28,198 bases of DNA, taken from IMG/VR virus record IMGVR_UViG_3300037119_008205, positions 1 through 28,198 of that record; one strand, given 5' to 3'. Position numbers and translations under genes: made by a program. Positions within the stretch are counted from its first letter, which is position 1, and the number at the start of each line of letters is the position of its first letter. This DNA is from a virus. The notes beneath the pieces are model-generated. The model was not told the DNA's origin. It worked only from the letters and a program-made list of their open reading frames with translations, and did not search any database. Positions 7,806 to 14,150 of the stretch are shown here, in pieces.

Positions 7806-9596
7806 TCACAACTCCCGGACTCCCTCCAGACTCTCGATCTTCTCCATTGCCGGCATGGGCATCGTAGAAGGCTGCGACTCCCCGAAGATTGATTTCATGT
7901 GAGAGAATCCCTCCCCTGGACCGGAAGTGTCCACATATTTCCCGATCTCTTGGAGAACCGCATACCCGATCGCTGATGCCATCACCACGTCATCGTTCTT
8001 TCCCGCGAGAGCTTCTGGACGCCCTTTGGCATTGCGGAGGAATGTCACCATTTCAGAAAGAAGAGAGGAAGCAAAGCCACTATTTTTCCGTAGAAATACC
8101 GCTTTGAGCGCAGCAAGACAAAACGGCCGAGTGGCGGAGGTAGTCTTCCACCCGAAGAACTTCGTCACGTTCTTAGTGATGTCATCGAACACTTTTCGAT
8201 AGTAGAGGTTGATATATCCGAGCTTGTCCAACCCATCATTCACCCACAATCCGTCCTTGTTGGACTCGATCGCAAGAAGCGCCCAGTTATAGAATTTCCC
8301 GATATTGTATGCGTCCGTAATGAATTCATCCGGCGCCACATTCGATCGGTACACTCCGTCACATTCTTCCGTCTGGTGATTGATGATATAAAGCACCTGC
8401 GCGTCCCCATGTGCGAGACCTTCCGCGGTATCTCCTCCGATGATATATCTCGTTCCGAGTTTCGGTCTATTGAATAGCTCCAAGCGCCCTGTGGATAGCT
8501 CTTGAAATACAAGATCCCCTGCGGCATTCAAAATCAACTCTCCTCGGGTTCCTGGGGTTGCGGTAGCAAGCATAGAGAACACTTTGCTCGTAGGAAAATA
8601 TGTCTGACCAGTAGAAAGGAACGCTTCTTCCGGAGTGGTCGGGAATTCTTGGTGTAATTTATGCACGGCGTCAGGAGAGTTTTTTCCTCCCATCTGCAGA
8701 TATTTCATGTAGTAATAAGTGATCTCCTTGTCGGTCAGGTTGTGCTCTTTCTGGTATTCAGCGAAATCAATCTCTCCCACTTCCATCGAGGAGACGGGGA
8801 TGTTTTCCGAGATCTTATCCATTTCCATGTCGTCGTACTGCCAGTTATAAAAATGCGGTAGGAACTTGACCCGGGAAAGCATCGGGGTGATGAGATGGCG
8901 TGTCAGCCAATTGTCGTGGAACATCTCATAAAATCGACCTGCCATACCTTCCGCTGTGGACTCAATAAAAATGAATCCGTCCATCGGCACTGCCGGGAAT
9001 GTTCCCGTCTCCACCTCCAAAGCCTTCTGCGGATAGGCAACGCAGAGCTTCGCAAACTCGGAGATGTGCACATAGAAATAGGTTCCAGATCGTCCGGATG
9101 AGGATACCTGCAAGCTCGAGGTGGAACCTTTATCGGGCCCATAGTCGATCACTGCCTGGATCTTTTTTGCGGAGTTTCGTACCAATTTGAAGTACGCCCC
9201 TTTCACCATCTCCGCCATGTTTCGAATGGCATAGTCGATTTTTCGATCGAAGATCTCTTTCGCATCTTCCACCTTATGAGCAATCACAAGCCCCTCTCGG
9301 TTGGTATGAAAAAGAATCTCATCGAGAATATACAAGTCGATGAAGGTAGTGAATCCAAGCTGACGGGATTTGAGCACGATATGCCGATGATAAACGGAGC
9401 CTGAATTTACGAGAAAATTCTCAAAGAAGTGACTCTGCGCTCGGTTCATTTTGAACAGTTCTCGGGTACCGCTTTTCGTCACGATCCAATAGAGATTCGT
9501 CATTCTCCATCTCTTATCATTGATGAGTTCGGGATTTGCAACGAGTTGTTGGACGATTTTCTCGTCGTGCTCCTTTTGAAATTGGTAATTGCTCAT
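7806..9596 (-). CDS. terL: Terminase large subunit, 596 aa
   Basis: The ATP-driven packaging motor and nuclease. The N-terminal ATPase has the Walker A-like KSRQLGFTT at residues 76-84, a Walker B segment ending VHISE at 180 and the coupling-type motif ESTAEG at 212-217. The RNase H-like nuclease shows D389 (GGDTAEG), E444 (AIESN) and D535-D536 (NDDVV), the expected acidic metal-binding set. Length is normal. It begins 3 bp after the stop of the small terminase-like gene. All key residues are present, so it is probably functional. Confidence 0.95.
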   Translation of the reverse strand: MSNYQFQKEHDEKIVQQLVANPELINDKRWRMTNLYWIVTKSGTRELFKMNRAQSHFFENFLVNSGSVYHRHIVLKSRQLGFTTFIDLYILDEILFHTNREGLVIAHKVEDAKEIFDRKIDYAIRNMAEMVKGAYFKLVRNSAKKIQAVIDYGPDKGSTSSLQVSSSGRSGTYFYVHISEFAKLCVAYPQKALEVETGTFPAVPMDGFIFIESTAEGMAGRFYEMFHDNWLTRHLITPMLSRVKFLPHFYNWQYDDMEMDKISENIPVSSMEVGEIDFAEYQKEHNLTDKEITYYYMKYLQMGGKNSPDAVHKLHQEFPTTPEEAFLSTGQTYFPTSKVFSMLATATPGTRGELILNAAGDLVFQELSTGRLELFNRPKLGTRYIIGGDTAEGLAHGDAQVLYIINHQTEECDGVYRSNVAPDEFITDAYNIGKFYNWALLAIESNKDGLWVNDGLDKLGYINLYYRKVFDDITKNVTKFFGWKTTSATRPFCLAALKAVFLRKNSGFASSLLSEMVTFLRNAKGRPEALAGKNDDVVMASAIGYAVLQEIGKYVDTSGPGEGFSHMKSIFGESQPSTMPMPAMEKIESLEGVREL

Positions 9597-9599
9597 TTT

Positions 9600-10079
9600 T
9601 TAAAAATCCAAATCAGGTTCAACGACAGTAGCCTCGATTGGAGGGGTGGCGGGAGCCGCTTTGGTCCCGGGCATATTGATAGTCTGGTTCTCGACCTTTT
9701 GAATGATGGCACGACGCAATGGATTCTCTTCGGGGTCCTTGGTCCTTGCTGGAGCACGACTCTTTTCAATACGGTCCCAAGCAGTCGATACAGCATTCAC
9801 TGCGCTGTTCAGTTCGGTGTTGGAGAAGTCTTTTACCCCTCGGATCTGGTATTCAGCGAGGATAGCACCGAGAACATTATGAGATTTGGTAGCAAGGTCC
9901 AGCATGGCGTTCTGGTATCCCTCCGTTGATTCGATCTTATATTTAGCATTCTCTGCCATATTTTTTGAGTATCCGGAAAGCAAAGCCATCTCTTTCTTGC
10001 TTCTACCCCCACCGGTGAGACGACGATGAGCGTATGCGTACTGTTTTGTTGTAGATCCATTCTTGGGTCTTTTGGGCAT
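9600..10079 (-). CDS. Terminase small subunit-like protein, 159 aa
   Basis: The N-terminal 60 residues are basic with a helix-turn-helix-like segment (SKKEMALLSGYSKNMAENAKYK), followed by helices and a Pro/Ala-rich tail ending VVEPDLDF. It lies directly in front of the large terminase and is the first gene of the leftward operon, as expected for the DNA-recognition subunit that starts packaging. The start ATG lies 6 bp after a TATGAT hexamer, so its mRNA may be leaderless. The C-terminal DLDF is shared with the SSB-like protein at 15601-16233. Confidence 0.75.
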   Translation of the reverse strand: MPKRPKNGSTTKQYAYAHRRLTGGGRSKKEMALLSGYSKNMAENAKYKIESTEGYQNAMLDLATKSHNVLGAILAEYQIRGVKDFSNTELNSAVNAVSTAWDRIEKSRAPARTKDPEENPLRRAIIQKVENQTINMPGTKAAPATPPIEATVVEPDLDF

Positions 10080-10085
10080 GTGAAA

Positions 10086-10094
10086 ATCATACCA
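10086..10094 (-). promoter_or_regulatory. Candidate late promoter, extended -10 (TGGTATGAT)
   Basis: Read leftward, TGG then TATGAT (five of six -10 bases, with an upstream TG) ends 6 bp before the terminase small subunit ATG. No good -35 lies 17 bp above it; instead the repeats at 10095-10167 occupy that place, as at an activator-dependent promoter. Transcription would begin almost at the ATG. Confidence 0.5.
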
Positions 10095-10167
10095 TGAGAA
10101 TTTTTACTTGGGAATTTTTTATGGGGACTTTTTATATGGGGATTTTTTATGGGGGACTTTTTTTATA
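10095..10167. repeat. About five 14-bp repeats (GGGGAnTTTTTTAT) above the late operon
   Basis: Units begin near 10095, 10109, 10122, 10137 and 10150, each a short G run followed by A(C/T) and five to seven T, then AT. Spacing is 13-15 bp and similarity to the consensus falls toward the gene. On the minus strand they read AAAAAnTCCCC. They sit directly upstream of the leftward -10 element, so they are candidate binding sites for a late activator or bent DNA. Packaging-signal repeats for the adjacent terminase are an alternative. Confidence 0.65.
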
Positions 10168-10226
10168 CCGAAAGGAAAGTTTATTTCTAGCGAGGGGGTA
10201 CAGGTACTTTTTTATAAATGAAAGGG

Positions 10227-10275
10227 GGAGGGTGATCGAAAGGGGTGATGGCCTCGCCTTTTTTTCTCGCCCTCC
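10227..10275 (+). terminator. Nested hairpin with T run (rightward terminator-like)
   Basis: An inner stem GGTGA (10244-10248) with TCGCC (10254-10258, one wobble) is followed by seven T at 10259-10265. It is enclosed by a second stem of 10227-10235 with 10267-10275 (GGAGGG with CCCTCC plus three more pairs, one a wobble). It would stop rightward transcription, but no rightward gene is evident to its left. It may shield the origin region or act on an unseen small RNA. Confidence 0.45.
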
Positions 10276-10472
10276 AAACACCACGCACCACAACAATGCG
10301 CTCTCTTTTCACATCATCATCACAAAATGGGCATCGCAAAAATATGGCTAACAATATAGAGACGCACTTGACAAAGTGTCAGGGGCATGGGGGCACAAGA
10401 TTTGAGAAAAAGTTAATGCTTCATATATTTTAAAATAATCCTTACACGGAATTATATTTGAAAAAGTATGCC
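10276..10472. other. Non-coding DNA with small dyads left of the iteron array
   Basis: No convincing gene is seen on either strand. It contains a perfect dyad TGACA-AAG-TGTCA at 10369-10381, a partial GGGGCAT site at 10382-10388, and the left arm (10339-10352) of a 14-bp inverted repeat whose right arm is at 10656-10669. Confidence 0.55.
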
Positions 10473-10715
10473 CTTATGCCCCGTTTAGAGAGAATATGGC
10501 CAAGGTAAGCCGTAAAAGACCTCGGGGCATAAGCGGGGCATAAGCGGGGCATAACTCTTATGCCCCGTTTGAGCCTTATTCCTGCGTGGCCTGTTTTCAG
10601 AACTTTTGACGCTGTTTCATGTGTAACACATTTTTGATCAGAAGGCTCGACGAAAGTTAGCCATATTTTAGGGGCATAAGAAAATGAAATTCTTATGCCC
10701 CGCGTCTTATGCCCC
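10473..10715. repeat. Iteron-like array of GGGGCATAAG sites, candidate origin
   Basis: Eight 10-bp sites are present. Forward copies are at 10524-10533, 10535-10544, 10546-10555 (one mismatch) and 10671-10680; inverted copies are at 10473-10482, 10557-10566, 10692-10701 and 10706-10715. Three forward copies are in tandem with an 11-bp period, about one helical turn, and the next inverted copy keeps the phase. The pair at 10671/10692 extends to a 12-bp perfect dyad with a 7-nt spacer. An AT-rich stretch and a DnaA box follow, the usual layout of an iteron origin; an operator array for a repressor is the alternative. Confidence 0.75.
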
Positions 10716-10749
10716 GTTATAAACCCTACCTATAGTCCTACCTTATGGG

Positions 10750-10796
10750 GATTACATAACACATATATATAACGTCAAATAAAAGGCATAAAAAAG
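10750..10796. other. AT-rich stretch, possible DNA unwinding element
   Basis: This stretch is almost entirely A and T, includes alternating ACATATATATAA, and lies between the iteron array and a DnaA box. The position and composition match an origin melting region; there is no direct proof. Confidence 0.4.
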
Positions 10797-10805
10797 TTAT
10801 CCACA
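10797..10805 (+). promoter_or_regulatory. DnaA box TTATCCACA
   Basis: A perfect match to the standard DnaA box. It lies 28 bp above the -35 element of the rightward promoter and next to the AT-rich stretch. Similar boxes are found above two other promoters in the window (15439 and 24655), so a regulatory rather than only replicative role is possible. Confidence 0.6.
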
Positions 10806-10824
10806 CCCCACACTATAATGACAC

Positions 10825-10853
10825 TTGACACCGACACCGACACCATATAAGAT
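10825..10853 (+). promoter_or_regulatory. Rightward early promoter (TTGACA-17-TAAGAT)
   Basis: A perfect -35 hexamer at 10825-10830 and TAAGAT at 10848-10853 are separated by 17 bp holding ACACCG repeats. The same two hexamers and the same 17-bp spacing, with a different spacer sequence, occur at 24673-24701. It is placed to drive the early operon that starts at 10909. Confidence 0.7.
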
Positions 10854-10908
10854 AGGTAATAGAGGGCAGTCGAGCTCTCACAATTAACAACAAAATAACC
10901 ACATAACA

Positions 10909-11088
10909 ATGCAAACAAAATTAAGAATGATGACGGAAGAAGAGCGAGAAAGCAATATAAAAGAAATGATTATAGAGCAGAGAAAATCAAACTTTTGGAG
11001 GGGCTTTAGAGCTTCATTGCTTTGTACTCTACCCATCATCGCGGTGCTTGTGTACCTTACCTATAAGTTGGTAATGGTAACCGTTTAA
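10909..11088 (+). CDS. Small membrane protein, 59 aa
   Basis: Charged helical N-terminus (residues 1-30, rich in Glu, Arg and Lys) followed by one membrane span at about 36-58 (SLLCTLPIIAVLVYLTYKLV). It has no signal peptide and is likely tail-anchored in the inner membrane with the N-terminus in the cytoplasm. It is the first gene of the early transcript, about 50 nt below the -10 element; the leader has no Shine-Dalgarno sequence (ACCACATAACAATG). First-expressed membrane proteins in phages often affect superinfection or host physiology; this is inference only. Confidence 0.6.
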   Translation: MQTKLRMMTEEERESNIKEMIIEQRKSNFWRGFRASLLCTLPIIAVLVYLTYKLVMVTV

Positions 11089-11098
11089 GCAGTCAGTG

Positions 11099-11148
11099 GC
11101 TTGTGTCCTCTCACCATCATTTCTACTCACAAGCGGGAATGATGGTGA
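11099..11148 (+). ncRNA. Structured RNA element with two crossing stems
   Basis: Stem A pairs GCTTGTG (11099-11105) with CACAAGC (11128-11134). Stem B pairs TCACCATCATT (11111-11121) with AATGATGGTGA (11138-11148); both are perfect. The stems interlock, so they form either a pseudoknot or two exclusive folds. No U run follows, so it is not a simple terminator. It fills the gap between the first and second early genes. Confidence 0.55.
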
Positions 11149-11181
11149 AAGGAAAAGACCTTATCAAATAACACTATCAAA

Positions 11182-11355
11182 ATGAAATACTTCAAATTAA
11201 AGTTTAAGGACGGCACGATTGAGATCAAGAAAGCGGAAAGCGTCTTAGCTCTTATCAAAGAGCATGATCTTGCAACAAAGAAGCATATCAGCACTAGTAT
11301 CTTTGAACTTTCCGGCGAACAGTTGGCTATTGCGCAGTCGAATGATTCAGAATAA
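11182..11355 (+). CDS. Small hypothetical protein, 57 aa
   Basis: A compact frame starting MKYFKLKFKDGTIEIKKAES, with an N-terminal beta hairpin pattern and a central helix (VLALIKEHDLATKK), ending EQLAIAQSNDSE. The start lies just after an ATCAAATAA leader motif. It resembles many small phage early proteins in size and style, but no family is recognised. It shares a 13-nt exact repeat (TATTGCGCAGTCG) with the next gene in a different reading frame. Confidence 0.6.
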   Translation: MKYFKLKFKDGTIEIKKAESVLALIKEHDLATKKHISTSIFELSGEQLAIAQSNDSE

Positions 11356-11389
11356 TAACAGCATTATCAAATAAATTAATATCAAATAT

Positions 11390-11515
11390 ATGTCTATAAA
11401 AATGCACAAAGAGGGATGGTATTGCGCAGTCGGTAAGATTTACGGGATCACAGTGTGCGGTTTCGGTATTACACACGAACTGGCTTTGCGTGACGCGCTG
11501 GGCCTTGATAAATAA
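11390..11515 (+). CDS. Micro-protein, 41 aa
   Basis: The frame MSIKMHKEGWYCAVGKIYGI continues to ALRDALGLDK. The start has an ideal context for this genome (ATCAAATAT directly before ATG). The pattern GWYCAVG..YGI...G.T...AL.DAL looks like a short beta hairpin plus a helix, which recalls small phage proteins of the double-strand-helix type that act on a target enzyme. No function can be assigned. Confidence 0.5.
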   Translation: MSIKMHKEGWYCAVGKIYGITVCGFGITHELALRDALGLDK

Positions 11516-11525
11516 CACTATTAAA

Positions 11526-12029
11526 ATGAATACAAAAATACCAGACGAAAAAGGATACACACAAGGAGCATGGAAGGGAGCAATGTTTGATCGCAACCTT
11601 GATATAAAAGAGATCGCGGAACGCATAAAGCATTTTTGCAAGAAGCAATATCCCACTTGTAAGTTTTCTATCACTATACAACGCTACAGTGGCGGGCAAG
11701 CTATGCATCTTGCACTTATGGGCGCACCATTCGACATATTCGCAACACCGGAAATAGAGAAAGTACCATTCTCATTCTTTGGAGGGGTAGAGCGAGGTCT
11801 TGAATACTGGAAAGATAGCATCACGCGAGGACATCATCAGGTAAATAGCTATCATTTGAAAGATGATTTTTACCTAAATGAAAAAGGAAAGGAGATTATG
11901 CGGTTTCTTATCGACGCGACAAATGTCTATAACTACGATGACAGCGATGCGCAGATTGACTATTTTAACACTAACTTTTATACCCATTTCGCGGTCGGCA
12001 AGTGGGATAAGCCTTTCACCATCAAATAA
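11526..12029 (+). CDS. LPD29-like domain protein, 167 aa
   Basis: The segment IKEIAERIKHFCKKQYPTCKFSI followed by a TIQRYSGGQAMHLAL strand matches the pattern of the large polyvalent-protein-associated domain 29 (a helix, then FPxxKFSVRxxxYSGGxSI). That domain is widespread in mobile-element proteins and small stand-alone proteins. The C-terminal half contains an FYTHFAVGKWDKPF end. I took the ATG at 11526 after ATTAAA; upstream in-frame starts overlap the previous gene. It is probably an accessory protein acting against host defences or in early takeover, which is inference. Confidence 0.62.
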   Translation: MNTKIPDEKGYTQGAWKGAMFDRNLDIKEIAERIKHFCKKQYPTCKFSITIQRYSGGQAMHLALMGAPFDIFATPEIEKVPFSFFGGVERGLEYWKDSITRGHHQVNSYHLKDDFYLNEKGKEIMRFLIDATNVYNYDDSDAQIDYFNTNFYTHFAVGKWDKPFTIK

Positions 12030-12030
12030 C

Positions 12031-12330
12031 ATGACAAACATCACACAAGCATACAAGGATCTCATGGAAGCGGATCGAAAGATAAAGAAGCGACACCGAT
12101 ACGCATGCGGGATCGAACAGGAAGCAGACGCGGAGCAGTTAAAAGACGGGAAGGCATCGCTCTTCTTTTCTTCGCCGGACGGCCAGAACGGAGAATTGTA
12201 TTTCGAATTGCAAAAGCTAGGGTGGTCTGGCGGTGGATACAAAGCGCCCTACGATTGGAGGATATCGAAAGACGGTGACATTATTCAGTATTGCGAAGGG
12301 GATATCTATTTAACAGCCAACAACAAATAA
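12031..12330 (+). CDS. Hypothetical protein, 99 aa
   Basis: The start ATG follows ATCAAATAA-C, the stop of the previous gene. The N-terminal helix (ITQAYKDLMEADRKIKKRHR) is followed by a mixed region and a beta-rich C-terminus with GWSGGGYKAPYDWRIS and KDGDIIQYCEGDIYL. The second half resembles small phage proteins with a Tyr/Trp-rich strand core. Unknown function; genomic coupling to the LPD29-like gene suggests a shared early role. Confidence 0.6.
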   Translation: MTNITQAYKDLMEADRKIKKRHRYACGIEQEADAEQLKDGKASLFFSSPDGQNGELYFELQKLGWSGGGYKAPYDWRISKDGDIIQYCEGDIYLTANNK

Positions 12331-12331
12331 A

Positions 12332-12550
12332 ATGACCATCACACTATCAAAGAAAGAAGCGGATATTCTGCTCTCGATACTTGAAAACAAGTCCGAAGAA
12401 ATAGGAAATTTCGATATGGGGGAAGACGAATCAGAAGATGACATATCGACAATCGACACCATCATCGACAAGATCGAAAATCCGCAAGACATGTCGCGGA
12501 GCGATTGGGAAAAGATGGGGTTTAGAAATGACTGGGGGTTGCTACGATAA
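12332..12550 (+). CDS. Hypothetical acidic protein, 72 aa
   Basis: Begins one base after the previous stop. The N-terminal LSKKEADILLSILENKSEEI helix is followed by an acidic linker (MGEDESEDDISTIDTIIDKI) and a short C-terminal WEKMGFRNDWGLL segment. Probably soluble and helical. No motif is recognised. Confidence 0.58.
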   Translation: MTITLSKKEADILLSILENKSEEIGNFDMGEDESEDDISTIDTIIDKIENPQDMSRSDWEKMGFRNDWGLLR

Positions 12551-12560
12551 TCACAAATAT

Positions 12561-12818
12561 ATGAAAATTATTAAAACAAACGAAGAAACGCGCATTCTTA
12601 TCATCAAAAAAAGTATCACACACGACTTTTTGGTAAACGGTAAGAAAGTAACGGTCAGAGAGTATGTCCACGAAAACAACATTATAAACGAATACGAGAA
12701 TGACGCCGACATTATCGGGGATACACGCCACCTAACAAACGAGGAGCTTGAAGCAATCGGCGAGAATTTAACAGAAAATCTCCTCTTGGAAGTTGGAGAG
12801 GAAACAATAATCGAATAA
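12561..12818 (+). CDS. Hypothetical protein, 85 aa
   Basis: The start follows ACAAATATATG, the strongest start context of this genome; longer in-frame extension upstream overlaps the previous gene and is unlikely. The protein has a beta-rich N-terminus (MKIIKTNEETRILIIKKS), a VNGKKVTVREYV strand and an acidic helical C-terminus (LTNEELEAIGENLTENLL). Unknown function. Confidence 0.6.
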   Translation: MKIIKTNEETRILIIKKSITHDFLVNGKKVTVREYVHENNIINEYENDADIIGDTRHLTNEELEAIGENLTENLLLEVGEETIIE

Positions 12819-12820
12819 TT

Positions 12821-13036
12821 ATGTACGAAAAAGAATATATTGTTCGGTCATGGCAGTACGGTACGAAAGTGAAGCATGATGATAAAGAATATACCGTTCA
12901 CAAAATGAGTTACGGTGACTACTTTTTAGAGCCTACATCATGGCAAGGTGGAGAAAAGGACGGGTTTTCAAAAGGAACGATATGGCTTGAAAAGGAAATA
13001 ATTAATAATAAAGTCTACTACAAAATAAATATATGA
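12821..13036 (+). CDS. Hypothetical protein, 71 aa
   Basis: Starts 2 bp after the previous stop and overlaps the next gene by ATGA. Aromatic-rich and likely a small beta barrel: YIVRSWQYGTKVKH, EYTVHKMSYGDYF and a C-terminal NKVYYKINI strand. Lacks any known catalytic motif. Probably an early host-takeover protein by position. Confidence 0.6.
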   Translation: MYEKEYIVRSWQYGTKVKHDDKEYTVHKMSYGDYFLEPTSWQGGEKDGFSKGTIWLEKEIINNKVYYKINI

Positions 13037-13272
13037 CAAAACAAATTGTATTTCTTATCAAAGCGGACAATGGAAAAGAAGCGGTCATGCGTTTGCCGGT
13101 GGATAGGTACCAAGGCATCACAGCCAAAGGGCACCAAATAATCAGACAGCGCTTTTATGACGGTTCGGCGAAGGTGTATCACGGTCTAAAATATGCCTTG
13201 AATCTCGAAGCGTTCACGAATGGCGAAGACTTGATGCAAGCATTATCAAATTATCAAAAAAGCATTATATGA
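13033..13272 (+). CDS. Hypothetical protein, 79 aa
   Basis: The start ATGACAAAA follows AAATAAATAT and overlaps the previous stop by four bases. Predicted strands VFLIKADNGKEAVMRLPV, then a basic mid part (KGHQIIRQRFYDGSAKVYHG) and a C-terminal helix. It overlaps the next gene by ATGA. No family is recognised. Confidence 0.6.
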   Translation: MTKQIVFLIKADNGKEAVMRLPVDRYQGITAKGHQIIRQRFYDGSAKVYHGLKYALNLEAFTNGEDLMQALSNYQKSII

Positions 13273-13460
13273 ACTACGCATATCTTATCCCAGTCGAAGA
13301 CGATTGCGGGAGCGACGATTACAGTGACAAGGAGTTTCAAGAGATAGCACGACGAAAAGGGAACGTGTTCACACTCTCGGAGTTTCAAGATTGGTACAAT
13401 TACGAAAGCGAAGTTGTGCGCGAAGATTGGTACGTTCGGTTCTTTTATCAGATAAATTAA
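13269..13460 (+). CDS. Hypothetical acidic protein, 63 aa
   Basis: Acidic and tyrosine-rich (NYAYLIPVEDDCGSDDYSD), with a helix FQEIARRKGNVFTLSEFQDWYN and a C-terminal WYVRFFYQIN. The layout resembles small phage proteins of about 60 residues with a FTLSEFQ-type helix that often modulate host factors; I cannot name the family. ATGA overlap with the previous gene supports the start. Confidence 0.58.
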   Translation: MNYAYLIPVEDDCGSDDYSDKEFQEIARRKGNVFTLSEFQDWYNYESEVVREDWYVRFFYQIN

Positions 13461-13464
13461 AACA

Positions 13465-13707
13465 ATGGACACAAAAATACAGACGGTTGTCAGTGAACAG
13501 TTGAAGATATACAACAAGAAGCCCACACCACAGAACATGGAGCGATTGCAGGAGGTTATTGGTTTTGATCGCCACCAAAGGGGCGTAAAGCTCTCGATGG
13601 ATATCATCGCCTACCTTTCAAATTATTGCGGGGTATACGATGACCACGAGATTGAATTGATGCAAAAGGCACTCGACTTATTGGAAGAGACGGAGAGGTT
13701 TCATTAA
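13465..13707 (+). CDS. Hypothetical helical protein, 80 aa
   Basis: Starts 4 bp after the previous stop (TAAAACAATG). All-helical pattern: a leading helix DTKIQTVVSEQLKIYNKK, then NMERLQEVIGFDRH, and a C-terminal IELMQKALDLLEETERF. Two Cys/Tyr residues occur near the middle (NYCGVYDD). No recognised domain. Confidence 0.6.
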   Translation: MDTKIQTVVSEQLKIYNKKPTPQNMERLQEVIGFDRHQRGVKLSMDIIAYLSNYCGVYDDHEIELMQKALDLLEETERFH

Positions 13708-13729
13708 TTTATCAAGTAACAAAATCGAC

Positions 13730-13960
13730 ATGAATCAAAAAAAGGAAGGTTTCGATCAGTTGGCGGAGGTTTACGGATATACCCCCGTCATAAGTAAGAA
13801 TCCGTATATGTGGTCATATGTGAATGAAGACGGTAAGCGCATCAACCACTATTTCACGACAGGCACGACGACAGTCCAGACGGTCGACTGGAAAGCGAGG
13901 ACTTACAGAAATGTCCTCATCGAAATGGACTTTGAGAAAGTATTAATAGATAACAAATAA
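13730..13960 (+). CDS. Hypothetical protein, 76 aa
   Basis: Soluble and aromatic, with a beta-strand run NPYMWSYVNEDGKRINHYF and TTTVQTVDWKARTYRNVLI. The leader is ATCAAGTAACAAAATCGACATG, a variant of the common ATCAAATAA leader. Function is unknown. The next gene begins 3 bp after its stop. Confidence 0.6.
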   Translation: MNQKKEGFDQLAEVYGYTPVISKNPYMWSYVNEDGKRINHYFTTGTTTVQTVDWKARTYRNVLIEMDFEKVLIDNK

Positions 13961-13963
13961 TTT

Positions 13964-14125
13964 ATGGACACATATCAGTTCAAAATAATTTATGTCGGAG
14001 AAAGAATGACACCGTCAGATAGAGATAGGTATGAAGCAGTGCTCGACAAATACGGTATGGAAGGTTTTTATATAGTCAAGATCGAAAATGGCTATGTATT
14101 CATGCAGAGTTTCACTAGACTTTAA
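13964..14125 (+). CDS. Small hypothetical protein, 53 aa
   Basis: A frame of 53 codons starting MDTYQFKIIYVGERMTPSDR and ending FYIVKIENGYVFMQSFTRL, so a beta-rich fold with a single helix. It fits exactly between two neighbours (3 bp after one, 25 bp before the next). Its stop codon lies inside a 16-bp palindrome. Function is unknown. Confidence 0.55.
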   Translation: MDTYQFKIIYVGERMTPSDRDRYEAVLDKYGMEGFYIVKIENGYVFMQSFTRL

Positions 14126-14138
14126 TAATTAATTATTA
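14123..14138. promoter_or_regulatory. Perfect 16-bp AT palindrome
   Basis: TAATAATTAATTATTA is fully self-complementary. It starts at the stop codon of the preceding gene and lies 13 bp before the ATG of the exported-protein gene. A similar AT core, ATTAATTAAT, lies at 24719-24728 before the ribbon-helix-helix regulator. Operator or start-region structure are both possible. Confidence 0.4.
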
Positions 14139-14150
14139 CATAATTCGAAT

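Noticed and set aside
10094-10351. Plus-strand 85-residue frame in the intergenic region
   Set aside because: Its start consists of the 14-bp repeats read through (WEFFMGTFYMGIFYGG), it crosses the nested hairpin with T run, and its composition is unlike the other proteins. It looks like a by-product of the repeats.
10524-10566. CRISPR-like array
   Set aside because: Repeat units are only 10 bp, with 1-bp spacers and mixed orientation, so iterons or operators fit and CRISPR does not.
11327-11674. Minus-strand frame of 115 residues in the early region
   Set aside because: It crosses three tightly spaced plus-strand genes with good leaders and has no minus-strand promoter or coupling.
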